A DNA stretch of 7,408 nt, taken from Synechococcus sp. CO36386bin_37 (GTDB lineage: Bacteria; Cyanobacteriota; Cyanobacteriia; PCC-6307; Cyanobiaceae). Shown here in pieces: positions 1-5,368 of the stretch (position 1 is the stretch's first letter; every line of letters starts with the position of its first letter). The stretch is taken from NCBI GenBank assembly GCA_011525445.1, contig WTGE01000064.1:1-7408 (forward strand), written 5' to 3'. The notes below the pieces were generated by a model. It saw only the letters and a list, made by a program, of their open reading frames with translations. It was not told where the DNA came from and did no database searches. Position numbers and translations under genes: made by a program.

Positions 1-584
1 ATTTAGATATGATCGAAGGACAGCGTATGGATTTGCACTGGTCCCGTTATCCTACTTTTGAAGATTTAAAGCTTTATTGCTATCGCGTTGCGGGGACAGT
101 GGGTTTGATGACTCAGGGTGTCATGGGTCTTGATGAAGCTTATACATCTGCGCCTTGGAGCGAACGTCCCGATCCTTCTGAGGCAGCCGTTGCGCTTGGG
201 ATTGCCAATCAACTTACAAACATACTGCGAGATGTTGGCGAAGATCGTGCGCGGGGTCGGATCTACTTGCCGCAGGAGGATCTGCTTCGATTTGGTGTTA
301 GTGAAGATGATTTAATGAACGGAAAAATAGATGATTCCTGGATCGCATTGATGACATTTCAGCTCGCTCGTGCCAGGGAGTGGTTTGTCCGATCAGAAGC
401 AGGGGTTAGGTGGTTGTCAGCAGATGCTCGTTGGCCAGTCTGGACTTCTCTACGTCTTTACAGAGGTATTCTCGATGCGATTGAACGCAATAATTACGAC
501 GTTTTCACCAGGCGTGCCTTTGTGAGTAAATTAGAGAAAGTTATGGAACTTCCAAGATGTTTCGTGATCGCTCAGTCTCGATGA
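1..584 (+). CDS. crtB: Phytoene synthase, C-terminal part (5' end outside window)
   Basis: CrtB condenses two geranylgeranyl diphosphates to phytoene, the entry step of carotenoid synthesis; the family acts at membranes. The frame is open to the left edge and reads L-D before the Met codon at position 9, so that Met is internal and the gene starts upstream. About 193 residues are visible, against roughly 300 for the cyanobacterial family. Counting from that Met, the first squalene/phytoene synthase signature is at 23-38 (YCYRVAGTVGLM...). The second is at 63-88, with Q68, N71, R74 and the metal-binding D75-x3-D79, followed by RGRIYLP. The C-terminus (KLEKVMELPRCF) is typical of the family and no truncation is seen there. 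In cyanobacteria crtB often follows phytoene desaturase (crtP); whether it does here lies outside the window. GC is lower than in the fab genes. I am confident in the family; only the missing N-terminus is unverified. Confidence 0.95.
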   Translation, partial: LDMIEGQRMDLHWSRYPTFEDLKLYCYRVAGTVGLMTQGVMGLDEAYTSAPWSERPDPSEAAVALGIANQLTNILRDVGEDRARGRIYLPQEDLLRFGVSEDDLMNGKIDDSWIALMTFQLARAREWFVRSEAGVRWLSADARWPVWTSLRLYRGILDAIERNNYDVFTRRAFVSKLEKVMELPRCFVIAQSR

Positions 585-597
585 ATGATCACGAAAC
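559..597. terminator. Inverted repeat over the crtB stop, possible shared terminator
   Basis: Perfect 11-base arms lie at 559-569 (GTTTCGTGATC) and 587-597 (GATCACGAAAC), separated by a 17-base loop. The stop codon of crtB (582-584) sits in the loop. The repeat lies between two converging genes, where a symmetric hairpin could end transcription from both sides. It is not a canonical intrinsic terminator: the loop is long, and the nearest T run on the plus strand (616-621) starts about 19 bases after the stem, inside the opposing gene. No T run follows on the minus side. It could instead be a 3'-end stabiliser or a protein-binding palindrome. Confidence 0.45.
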
Positions 598-604
598 GCG
601 TCAA

Positions 605-1042
605 TCAAGCTGTAGTTTTTTGATTTGCGAGTAAATCTTTTAGTTTTGATAATTCCCCTGCCCAGCGTGGGTCTGGAGCACTTTCCGCTTTTGCATCACT
701 ATGAACAACCTTGTTAACGGCTTTTCGAGCTGAACCAGGTGCGTTTCCGGAACCGCCGGCGTTGCGACGACCTCCCCCTCCGCCTGTATTGCTCTCGCGC
801 CTTTCGGAGCGCTCAACGCGCAACGTGTTTCCGTTGAAATCCTTGCCGTTGAATTGTTCGATCACTGCATCGGCAACTTTTTCATCATCAACATTGGCGA
901 AGCCAAAGCCGCGGCATGCACCTGTATCTCTGTCAAGAACCGACTTAAACCGGATTCCCTCTCCAATGCTTTTGAGTTGCGACTCCAACTCTTTGGCTTC
1001 GAATGTTTGCGGCAAGTTGCCGATGTAAAGACGCACGCTCAT
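605..1042 (-). CDS. Single-RRM RNA-binding protein (cyanobacterial Rbp type)
   Basis: This is a 145-residue cytoplasmic RNA-binding protein. One RRM fills residues 3-80, with RNP2 LYIGNL at 5-10 and RNP1 RGFGFANV at 44-51, carrying the aromatic positions Y6, F46 and F48 used for RNA stacking. A glycine-rich linker follows (about 87-103), then a basic/alanine segment and a short C-terminal module (WAGELSKLKDLLA, about 127-139). A comparable tail is, to my recollection, common in picocyanobacterial Rbp proteins. Family members are often cold-inducible, and some are linked to localisation of photosynthesis mRNAs; the target of this one cannot be told from sequence. The ATG at 1042 is chosen because the RRM begins two residues later. 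There is no Shine-Dalgarno; the leader is a long pyrimidine tract. It converges on crtB with a 20-base gap and lies 70 bases downstream of cca on the same strand, so it may have its own promoter in that gap. Confidence 0.93.
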   Translation of the reverse strand: MSVRLYIGNLPQTFEAKELESQLKSIGEGIRFKSVLDRDTGACRGFGFANVDDEKVADAVIEQFNGKDFNGNTLRVERSERRESNTGGGGGRRNAGGSGNAPGSARKAVNKVVHSDAKAESAPDPRWAGELSKLKDLLANQKTTA

Positions 1043-1112
1043 GTAACGGGAGAAAGAAAGGGAAGAAAACTGCCTACCAGGCCGATCGCTATCGTTGGGG
1101 CAAGTTAGTTAA
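1043..1112 (-). promoter_or_regulatory. Leader of the RRM gene with 22-nt homopyrimidine tract
   Basis: This is the gap between the cca stop and the RRM gene start. On the plus strand, positions 1048-1069 are purines without interruption, so the RRM mRNA would carry 22 consecutive pyrimidines ending 5 bases before its ATG. No Shine-Dalgarno is present. I could not identify convincing -35/-10 elements, so a promoter here is inferred only from the spacing. Pyrimidine-rich leaders can recruit ribosomal protein S1, which would suit initiation without an SD. Confidence 0.35.
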
Positions 1113-2273
1113 TCACAGCGGCCTGTCGATCCAAGCGCGAGCGAACTGAATCGCATCGTTTTTGCCACGAATTCGACCGAAGGCTTGTTCAAGGCACAGA
1201 TGTTGGATCAGGGCTCCCAATTGTGGCCCTGGACGCAGTCCCAGTTCCTCTTGAAGTTCTCGCCCATTCAGTGGTGCACTGGGGTGGAACAACGGGTCCT
1301 GTTGATTCCTCCAGCGATTGAGCCACGGACCCTGACGCTCCTGAGACCAGCCAAGAATAAAGGCAGGAAGATCATCCTTGAGCTCTTGATGCAGGTTGAC
1401 TCGTTCTTCTTCTCCAAAGGTGTCAGCGCTTTGCTGTTGATCACGAGTCCACCAATGTCGCAGCCTTTTGCAGCGTTGCCGTTGCTTGCGGCTGAATCGC
1501 AGCTTGATCAGTCCTTGATCGGTGATCAGTTCCGTTAGACGGGCCAGAGGCAGGGCCAGACGTTGCTCTTGGTGCGTTAGTGCCTGTGCGTTGAAGGATC
1601 TCTGGCGTTCATGAGACCCCCATGGCGCCATCAGTTTCAAGGAATGCAAAAGATGGATGGCTTCATCGGCATGGTCGGCTTGAACCAGCTTCAGCAGTTC
1701 CGATTGGATGCGTTCAGGCGCCACCGTGGGCAAATGATCACGATGGCTGGTGATCATTTGAACTGTATTGTCATCAATTGCCATTGACAGCTCAGCCATC
1801 AGTCGAAGAGCTCTCAGGAGTCGCAAGGGGTCATCCAGCAGGTTCTGCTCCGAGATGGCAGTGATGCGTCCTTTGCGAAGATCCTCAAGGCCACCGCTTG
1901 GATCCAGAAGAGTTGGCTCATCTGTGAGGGTGAGTGCAATGGCGTTCAATCGGTAATCCCTTCGCAAGAGATCAGCATCGAGGTTCTGACCGTCTTGTTT
2001 TGCTAGATCGATCGTCCAGCTCCCCACCACAACGCGGGCCATGTCACGTTCACGGTCTAAAACGATGCACGCGCCCCCCAAGGATTGGGATAATTGGCGG
2101 GCTTCTCGCAGAGCATCAGCTGGAACCACCAAATCAAGATCTGGATGCGTTGGCAAACGGTTCAGCAATCCGTCTCGGACTGCTCCTCCCACTAAAACCG
2201 TTCCCAAAGGCAATCGATTGAGGGGAATCGGCCAGCGTTGCGGCTGCAGCCGTGTTGTGAGTTGGCGTGCCAT
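1113..2273 (-). CDS. cca: tRNA nucleotidyltransferase, class II (CCA-adding type)
   Basis: The enzyme builds or repairs the 3'-CCA end of tRNA from CTP and ATP. Numbered from the upstream ATG at 2330, the class II nucleotidyltransferase motifs appear in order. Motif A is GGAVRD (48-53) with the metal-binding D64-L-D66. Motif B is RRD (123-125). These are followed by the (E/D)DxxR nucleotide-template motif as DDPLR (166-170) in DDPLRLLRALR, and then PERIQSELLKL (205-215). The C-terminal body/tail is helical and divergent. Two starts are possible. ATG 2330 gives 405 residues, has no SD and overlaps the divergent ycf34 start by 8 bases. ATG 2273 gives 386 residues, has GGAGG/GGGGG upstream (spacing slightly long) and places motif A near residue 29, where the family usually has it, so I prefer it. 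Some cyanobacteria split the activity into CC-adding and A-adding enzymes, and sequence reading alone does not settle which this is. Confidence 0.92.
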   Translation of the reverse strand: MARQLTTRLQPQRWPIPLNRLPLGTVLVGGAVRDGLLNRLPTHPDLDLVVPADALREARQLSQSLGGACIVLDRERDMARVVVGSWTIDLAKQDGQNLDADLLRRDYRLNAIALTLTDEPTLLDPSGGLEDLRKGRITAISEQNLLDDPLRLLRALRLMAELSMAIDDNTVQMITSHRDHLPTVAPERIQSELLKLVQADHADEAIHLLHSLKLMAPWGSHERQRSFNAQALTHQEQRLALPLARLTELITDQGLIKLRFSRKQRQRCKRLRHWWTRDQQQSADTFGEEERVNLHQELKDDLPAFILGWSQERQGPWLNRWRNQQDPLFHPSAPLNGRELQEELGLRPGPQLGALIQHLCLEQAFGRIRGKNDAIQFARAWIDRPL

Positions 2274-2281
2274 TTGGCCGA

Positions 2282-2321
2282 CATCCCCCTCCAGAATGGA
2301 GCCCTCTTCAGAGGTGGGGTG
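2282..2321 (+). promoter_or_regulatory. Possible three-helix leader structure between cca and ycf34
   Basis: The short spacer can fold into three adjoining stems. The outer stem pairs CA-T-CCCC (2282-2288, T2284 bulged) with GGGGTG (2316-2321). One inner hairpin pairs CTCCA (2289-2293) with TGGAG (2297-2301). The other pairs CCTC (2303-2306) with GAGG (2311-2314) around TTCA. The third stem contains the ycf34 Shine-Dalgarno. On the opposite strand the same pairings would bury the GGAGGGGG ahead of cca ATG 2273. Stems are short, no compensatory changes can be checked here, and whether either transcript starts far enough upstream to include the structure is unknown. Confidence 0.25.
2311..2314 (+). 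promoter_or_regulatory. Shine-Dalgarno of ycf34
   Basis: GAGG lies 8 bases before the ATG at 2323. It supports starting the small protein at its MCICVDC terminus rather than at the far upstream in-frame ATG, which lies inside cca on the opposite strand. Confidence 0.6.
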
Positions 2322-2322
2322 C

Positions 2323-2574
2323 ATGTGCATCTGCGTGGATTGCCGCTGGGTGGATCGATGTCAGGCCTATCACGCTGTGGAACGTCAACATGGTGCGGCT
2401 CATCTCACTGAGGTGCCTGACATGCGTCCTCAAGAACCGCGGATCCACATCAGTCTTCATGACCTCAGTGGGGGTGGCGTTGGCGTGGAATGGGACGTCC
2501 GGTCCTGCTCTAGCTTTGAAGCCGATCCTGGCAAATGGAAACGACTACGGCCTGAACAGGAGTTGCCTCGATGA
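2323..2574 (+). CDS. ycf34: Ycf34 family protein, probable iron-sulfur protein
   Basis: This 83-residue protein is recognisable as Ycf34, conserved in cyanobacteria and some algal plastids. It opens with the family hallmark MCICVDCRWVDRC, giving cysteines at 2, 4, 7 and 13; a fifth is at 62. The conserved YHxVExQH stretch follows at 16-23, then a proline-rich turn and a WDVRSC segment. The Synechocystis protein has been reported to carry an Fe-S cluster and to matter for photosynthetic electron transport; that role is knowledge of the family, not read from this sequence. The start at 2323 is set by the cysteine-rich N-terminus and the SD at 2311-2314. The in-frame extension upstream is only a shadow of cca. 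The gene diverges from cca and its stop overlaps the tsaB start (ATGA, 2571-2574), so it heads an operon with two further genes. No membrane segment is visible. Confidence 0.93.
   Translation: MCICVDCRWVDRCQAYHAVERQHGAAHLTEVPDMRPQEPRIHISLHDLSGGGVGVEWDVRSCSSFEADPGKWKRLRPEQELPR
2558..2562 (+). promoter_or_regulatory. Shine-Dalgarno of tsaB inside ycf34
   Basis: AGGAG lies 8 bases before the tsaB ATG at 2571, within the last codons of ycf34. It fixes the tsaB start and shows that translation of the two genes is arranged to be coupled or re-initiated across the ATGA overlap. Confidence 0.7.
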
Positions 2575-3194
2575 GTCGGTGGTTGCTCGTCATGCACAGT
2601 TCCAGCGAAATTCTCGGCCTCGGCGTTCGTGATGCTTGCGACCCGTCAGGCACAGAGCGCCTGTTGTGCCGCCCAATGGGACGTCAGCTCACCAATGGTT
2701 TGGTTGCTGCCGTCGAGGAATTGCTGCCTGGGTCCGAATGGTCATCAATCGGACGGTTGGCCGTCTGTACGGGACCGGGAGGCTTTACGGGGACACGACT
2801 CACAGTGGTCATGGCCCGAACATTGGCTCAGCAGCTTCAATGCCCTTTGCATGGAGAAAGCAGCTTTGCTTTGATGGCTGGCCGGCTATCTATGGCCTTG
2901 CCTCGTGACCAGGCTTTCGAGCCCTTCTCCATCGTGCAACCTCTCCCTCGCCGTGGTCGCGTGGCTGGGCGTTACCGCTTTCAATCGGATTCCGAGTCTG
3001 TGGAGGAGTTGGAGACTCCTCGACTGCTGAAAGAGGGCGAAGATCCAACCCCAGCTCTTGAAGTAGAGCTAAACGTGGAGTCTGATGTTCAGCAACTGCT
3101 CAGACGTTGTTGGTCCTGGGAACAACAAAACCTTCCAGGCGCCTGGGAGACTGTGTTGCCGATTTATCCCACCTCTCCCGTAGGCCCCGTTTGA
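2571..3194 (+). CDS. tsaB: TsaB, partner subunit for tRNA t6A37 synthesis
   Basis: TsaB (YeaZ family) is an ASKHA-fold scaffold that pairs with TsaD. Together with TsaE they transfer the threonylcarbamoyl group made by TsaC to A37 of ANN-decoding tRNAs in the cytoplasm. The protein has 207 residues, within the family range. The diagnostic segment is CTGPGGFTGTRLTVVMARTL (66-85), equivalent to GPGSFTGxR in other bacteria. The first strand reads LLVMHSSSE (5-13) where most relatives have LxLDTS, so the phosphate-loop aspartate is replaced by histidine; TsaB is not the catalytic subunit, so this need not abolish function. A variable acidic stretch (about 138-172) fills the C-terminal half, and the end (PIYPTSPVGPV) resembles the usual P-x-Y tail. 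ATG 2571 has a good SD and overlaps ycf34 by 4 bases. The stop overlaps the next start by one base. Confidence 0.92.
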   Translation: MSRWLLVMHSSSEILGLGVRDACDPSGTERLLCRPMGRQLTNGLVAAVEELLPGSEWSSIGRLAVCTGPGGFTGTRLTVVMARTLAQQLQCPLHGESSFALMAGRLSMALPRDQAFEPFSIVQPLPRRGRVAGRYRFQSDSESVEELETPRLLKEGEDPTPALEVELNVESDVQQLLRRCWSWEQQNLPGAWETVLPIYPTSPVGPV

Positions 3195-3781
3195 TGGTCC
3201 CTGGCTGGCGCTTCACCCTGGTCGGATGCCTTGGTCTGGTGTGGGCATGCACATCAGGTCCTTTGAGACCATTTCGAGAGGCGTTAACGACTCATCAGCT
3301 CCCTCAACGCATTCTCGTCTTGGGTGGAGACCTCGATCGTGAGCGAGTCGGGGTGCATTTGGCTCAGCAGCTTGAGCTCCCACTTGTGGTGAGTGGCGGC
3401 AGCAATCCGGAGTACGCCCAATGGCTTGTCAGGGATGCAGGACTCGACCACAACAGGGTTGTTCTCGATTACAGGGCGAAGGACACCTTCAGCAATTTCA
3501 CATCGCTGGTGGATGACTTGAAACGTGATGGGGTGCGGCATGTTTTGTTGGTAACCAGCGAAGATCACTTACCTCGCGCCATGACCGTTGGGCGACTTGT
3601 GGCGGGAAGTCGAGGGATTCGTCTTACTGGGGTGCCTGTGGCGTGTGAGCCTTCCTGTCAGGAGGAGCGACTGGGAAAGCGTTTGGGTGATGGGATTCGC
3701 TCCCTGATCTGGGTTGTGACTGGCCAAGACCTCAAAGCATGGGCGCAACGGTATTGGCTTCAATGGTTTCCAATGTCCTGA
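3194..3781 (+). CDS. DUF218/YdcF-like protein with N-terminal signal or anchor
   Basis: This 195-residue protein belongs to the DUF218 (YdcF/SanA/ElyC) family; its biochemical activity is not established, though some relatives act in envelope integrity. The start at 3194 is chosen because it overlaps the tsaB stop (TGATG) and places a hydrophobic segment (7-19) at the N-terminus, as expected of a signal peptide or anchor. LVWAC ends at C19 but Trp at -2 makes a poor lipobox, so a lipoprotein is possible rather than shown. Family motifs are ILVLGGDLDRER (40-51), LVVSGGSNPEYA (64-75), the DT-x2-N element in KDTFSNF (96-102), and LLVTSEDHLPRAM (118-130), matching TSxxHxxRA. C151 and C155 could form a disulfide if the protein is exported. 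It ends the ycf34-tsaB operon, and its last 22 bases overlap the end of plsC on the other strand. Confidence 0.88.
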   Translation: MVPGWRFTLVGCLGLVWACTSGPLRPFREALTTHQLPQRILVLGGDLDRERVGVHLAQQLELPLVVSGGSNPEYAQWLVRDAGLDHNRVVLDYRAKDTFSNFTSLVDDLKRDGVRHVLLVTSEDHLPRAMTVGRLVAGSRGIRLTGVPVACEPSCQEERLGKRLGDGIRSLIWVVTGQDLKAWAQRYWLQWFPMS

Positions 3782-4443
3782 TCAATCAAGGCGTTGATTC
3801 TCCGCTGAAGTTCGAGAGTGGTCTCTTCAAGTGCAGGTTTTCTCCGGCTGCTGGGGGCAGGGAGTGGCTCTCCGATACGAATCTCCACAGGAACGAGTCT
3901 CGGCCAGGTTTCTCCTGTGCCTAAAGCGCGATGGGTGTTGACGATTGCAACGGGCAGCAAGGGAGCCCCACTGCGCGCAGCGAGCAGTGCTGCGCCTGGT
4001 CTGGGTTCATTGACACGTCCATCTCGTTGACGGGTGCCATCTAGAAAGATTCCAATGGCCCAACCTTCCTCAAGCCGTGCTGTGGCAGTGCGAATCGCCT
4101 CTCGATCGCTGGCACCCCGTTTGACGGAATAGGCGCCACAGGCACGAATCAGTGAACCCAAAACGGGGATGTCAAACAGTTCGGCTTTAGCCATGAAGGC
4201 CACAGGACGGCCAAGGCTGTGACCAAGCAGTGGTGGATCGAGATGAGATCCATGATTCGCAACCACCACCAAGGGCCCTTGAAGCGGCACCAAAGCGTTT
4301 CCCCTGACACGGCCTCTGAGAAGGCCTCGAAAGATGGGAAACACCAAAATGGCGCTCACGAGTCTGTAAATCAGACTTGGCCTTGGCATGAGCGTTTTTC
4401 GGACGGCAGAGCCGTCACTCACTGTGGGAACAAGAGAATTCAT
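3760..4443 (-). CDS. plsC: 1-acyl-sn-glycerol-3-phosphate acyltransferase (PlsC-type)
   Basis: The enzyme adds an acyl chain from acyl-ACP to lysophosphatidic acid, giving phosphatidic acid at the inner or thylakoid membrane. From ATG 4443 (227 residues) it carries motif I NHGSHLD (N63, catalytic H64, D69), the motif II region around VKRGASDREA (107-116), motif III as FLDGTR (133-138), and motif IV LLPVAI (162-167). Motif III differs from the common FPEGTR by a Leu and a conservative Asp for Glu. A hydrophobic stretch at about 25-37 could associate with membrane. The start is uncertain: ATG 4443 lies one base after the fabD stop, while an in-frame TTG at 4455 would overlap fabD by 11 bases. 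Neither has a strong SD, so coupling to fabD is likely. It is last in the plsX-fabH-fabD-plsC operon. Paralogous acyltransferases of other specificity cannot be excluded, but the context favours PlsC. Confidence 0.9.
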   Translation of the reverse strand: MNSLVPTVSDGSAVRKTLMPRPSLIYRLVSAILVFPIFRGLLRGRVRGNALVPLQGPLVVVANHGSHLDPPLLGHSLGRPVAFMAKAELFDIPVLGSLIRACGAYSVKRGASDREAIRTATARLEEGWAIGIFLDGTRQRDGRVNEPRPGAALLAARSGAPLLPVAIVNTHRALGTGETWPRLVPVEIRIGEPLPAPSSRRKPALEETTLELQRRINALIDQDIGNH

Positions 4444-4444
4444 C

Positions 4445-5344
4445 TCAGTGTCCAAGATCAGTTGAACTGGAGATCTGCACGGTTGTCACACCAGTCATTG
4501 CCCGTTTGGCAAGGCCACTGAGTACTTTGCCTGGTCCGATTTCAACCAAGGTGTCAACACCTTCAGAGCTGAGCCTGTCCATCGTTTCTCTCCAACGCAC
4601 ACCGTTTGTCATCTGCTGGGTGAGGCGTTCCTTGAGTTCAGACGACGTTGTGCAAGGTGTTGGATTGGTGTTGCTCAGCACAGGGTAACGAGCATCGTTG
4701 AATGCGATTCCCTGAAGGTGGGTCTGAAATGTTGCAGCGGCATCTTTCATCAGTGGTGAGTGGAAAGCCCCGGATACGGCGAGTGGAACGGCTCTTTTGC
4801 AGGTGAGTTGATCACTTACATGTTTCACGGCATCTGGATCCCCTGAGATCACCACCTGCGCCGCGCTGTTGTCATTGGCGATCACAACGCCTTCAGTGCG
4901 ATCGACAAGGGTTTCAAGCTGAGCGCGATCAAAGCCGATGACAGCGGTCATCGCTCCTCCCCCAGCGGATGCCATGAGTTCGGAGCGCCGCTGCATCAAG
5001 GTCAGTCCTGTTTTGAAATCAAAAACTCCTGCGGCATAAAGCGCCACGAGCTCGCCGAGGCTATGACCCGCAACCATTGCGGGCTCTCGACCCTGCCGGT
5101 GAAGGTCGTCCACGATCAGGCTTTCCACAACAAACAACGCTGGTTGGGTGTTGCGGGTGTCGTTGAGATCGGTGGGGTCGGCTTGCCCATCGGTTTCCCC
5201 CTGGCAGATCGCCAGTAAATCTCTGCCTAGCAGACGAGAGGCCAGTGCGAATCGTTCTTCCGCTCCGGGAAGGCTCAGGACGGGCGTTGCCATGCCCGAC
5301 TTCTGAGATCCCTGTCCGGGGAACACCCAGGCAATCGACATCAT
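4445..5344 (-). CDS. fabD: Malonyl-CoA:ACP transacylase
   Basis: FabD moves malonyl groups from CoA to acyl carrier protein, supplying the extender unit for type II fatty-acid synthesis in the cytoplasm. The 299-residue length is standard. Motifs are FPGQGSQ (8-14) with the oxyanion-hole Gln11, the nucleophile elbow GHSLGE with catalytic Ser95 and His94, the malonyl-carboxylate arginine region MQRRSELM (117-124), the catalytic histidine in GAFHSPLM (His195), and EIGPGKVLSGL near the C-terminus. All catalytic residues are present. Two ATG codons in tandem (5344 and 5341) could each serve as start, with no clear SD in the 24-base gap after fabH. The downstream plsC start is one base beyond its stop. 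A polyketide-type acyltransferase is ruled unlikely by the single-domain size and the fab neighbours. Confidence 0.97.
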   Translation of the reverse strand: MMSIAWVFPGQGSQKSGMATPVLSLPGAEERFALASRLLGRDLLAICQGETDGQADPTDLNDTRNTQPALFVVESLIVDDLHRQGREPAMVAGHSLGELVALYAAGVFDFKTGLTLMQRRSELMASAGGGAMTAVIGFDRAQLETLVDRTEGVVIANDNSAAQVVISGDPDAVKHVSDQLTCKRAVPLAVSGAFHSPLMKDAAATFQTHLQGIAFNDARYPVLSNTNPTPCTTSSELKERLTQQMTNGVRWRETMDRLSSEGVDTLVEIGPGKVLSGLAKRAMTGVTTVQISSSTDLGH

Positions 5345-5368
5345 TGAGAGGTGAAGATGGCTGGGAGC

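Noticed and set aside
603..625. Second weak hairpin AATCAA/TTGATT at the RRM gene end
   Set aside because: Six AT-rich pairs with a long loop; too weak to call as a terminator.
711..1028. Proline-rich open frame opposite the RRM gene
   Set aside because: Its proline run is the antisense of the glycine-rich linker; no family resemblance or SD.
1081..1091. HIP1-like octamer (GCGATCGC variant) near the RRM leader
   Set aside because: It is GCGATCGG on the minus strand, one base off the consensus, and a single near-match carries no weight.
1185..1538. 117-codon open frame antisense to cca
   Set aside because: Fully inside cca on the other strand with no recognisable domain or ribosome-binding site.
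2041..2322. Long in-frame N-terminal extension of the ycf34 reading frame
   Set aside because: It is antisense to conserved cca motifs, has arginine/serine-rich low-complexity content, and the family begins at MCICVxC with an SD directly upstream.
2994..3021. Two mutually exclusive hairpins in tsaB (GAGTCT/AGACTC and GAGGAGT/ACTCCTC)
   Set aside because: They sit within a variable acidic coding stretch rich in GAG/GAA codons, far from starts or stops; likely coincidence, without conservation evidence.
3107..3193. Upstream in-frame start for the DUF218 gene, 29 residues longer
   Set aside because: It lies entirely within tsaB in another frame and would place the hydrophobic segment inside the protein; the TGATG overlap start is natural.
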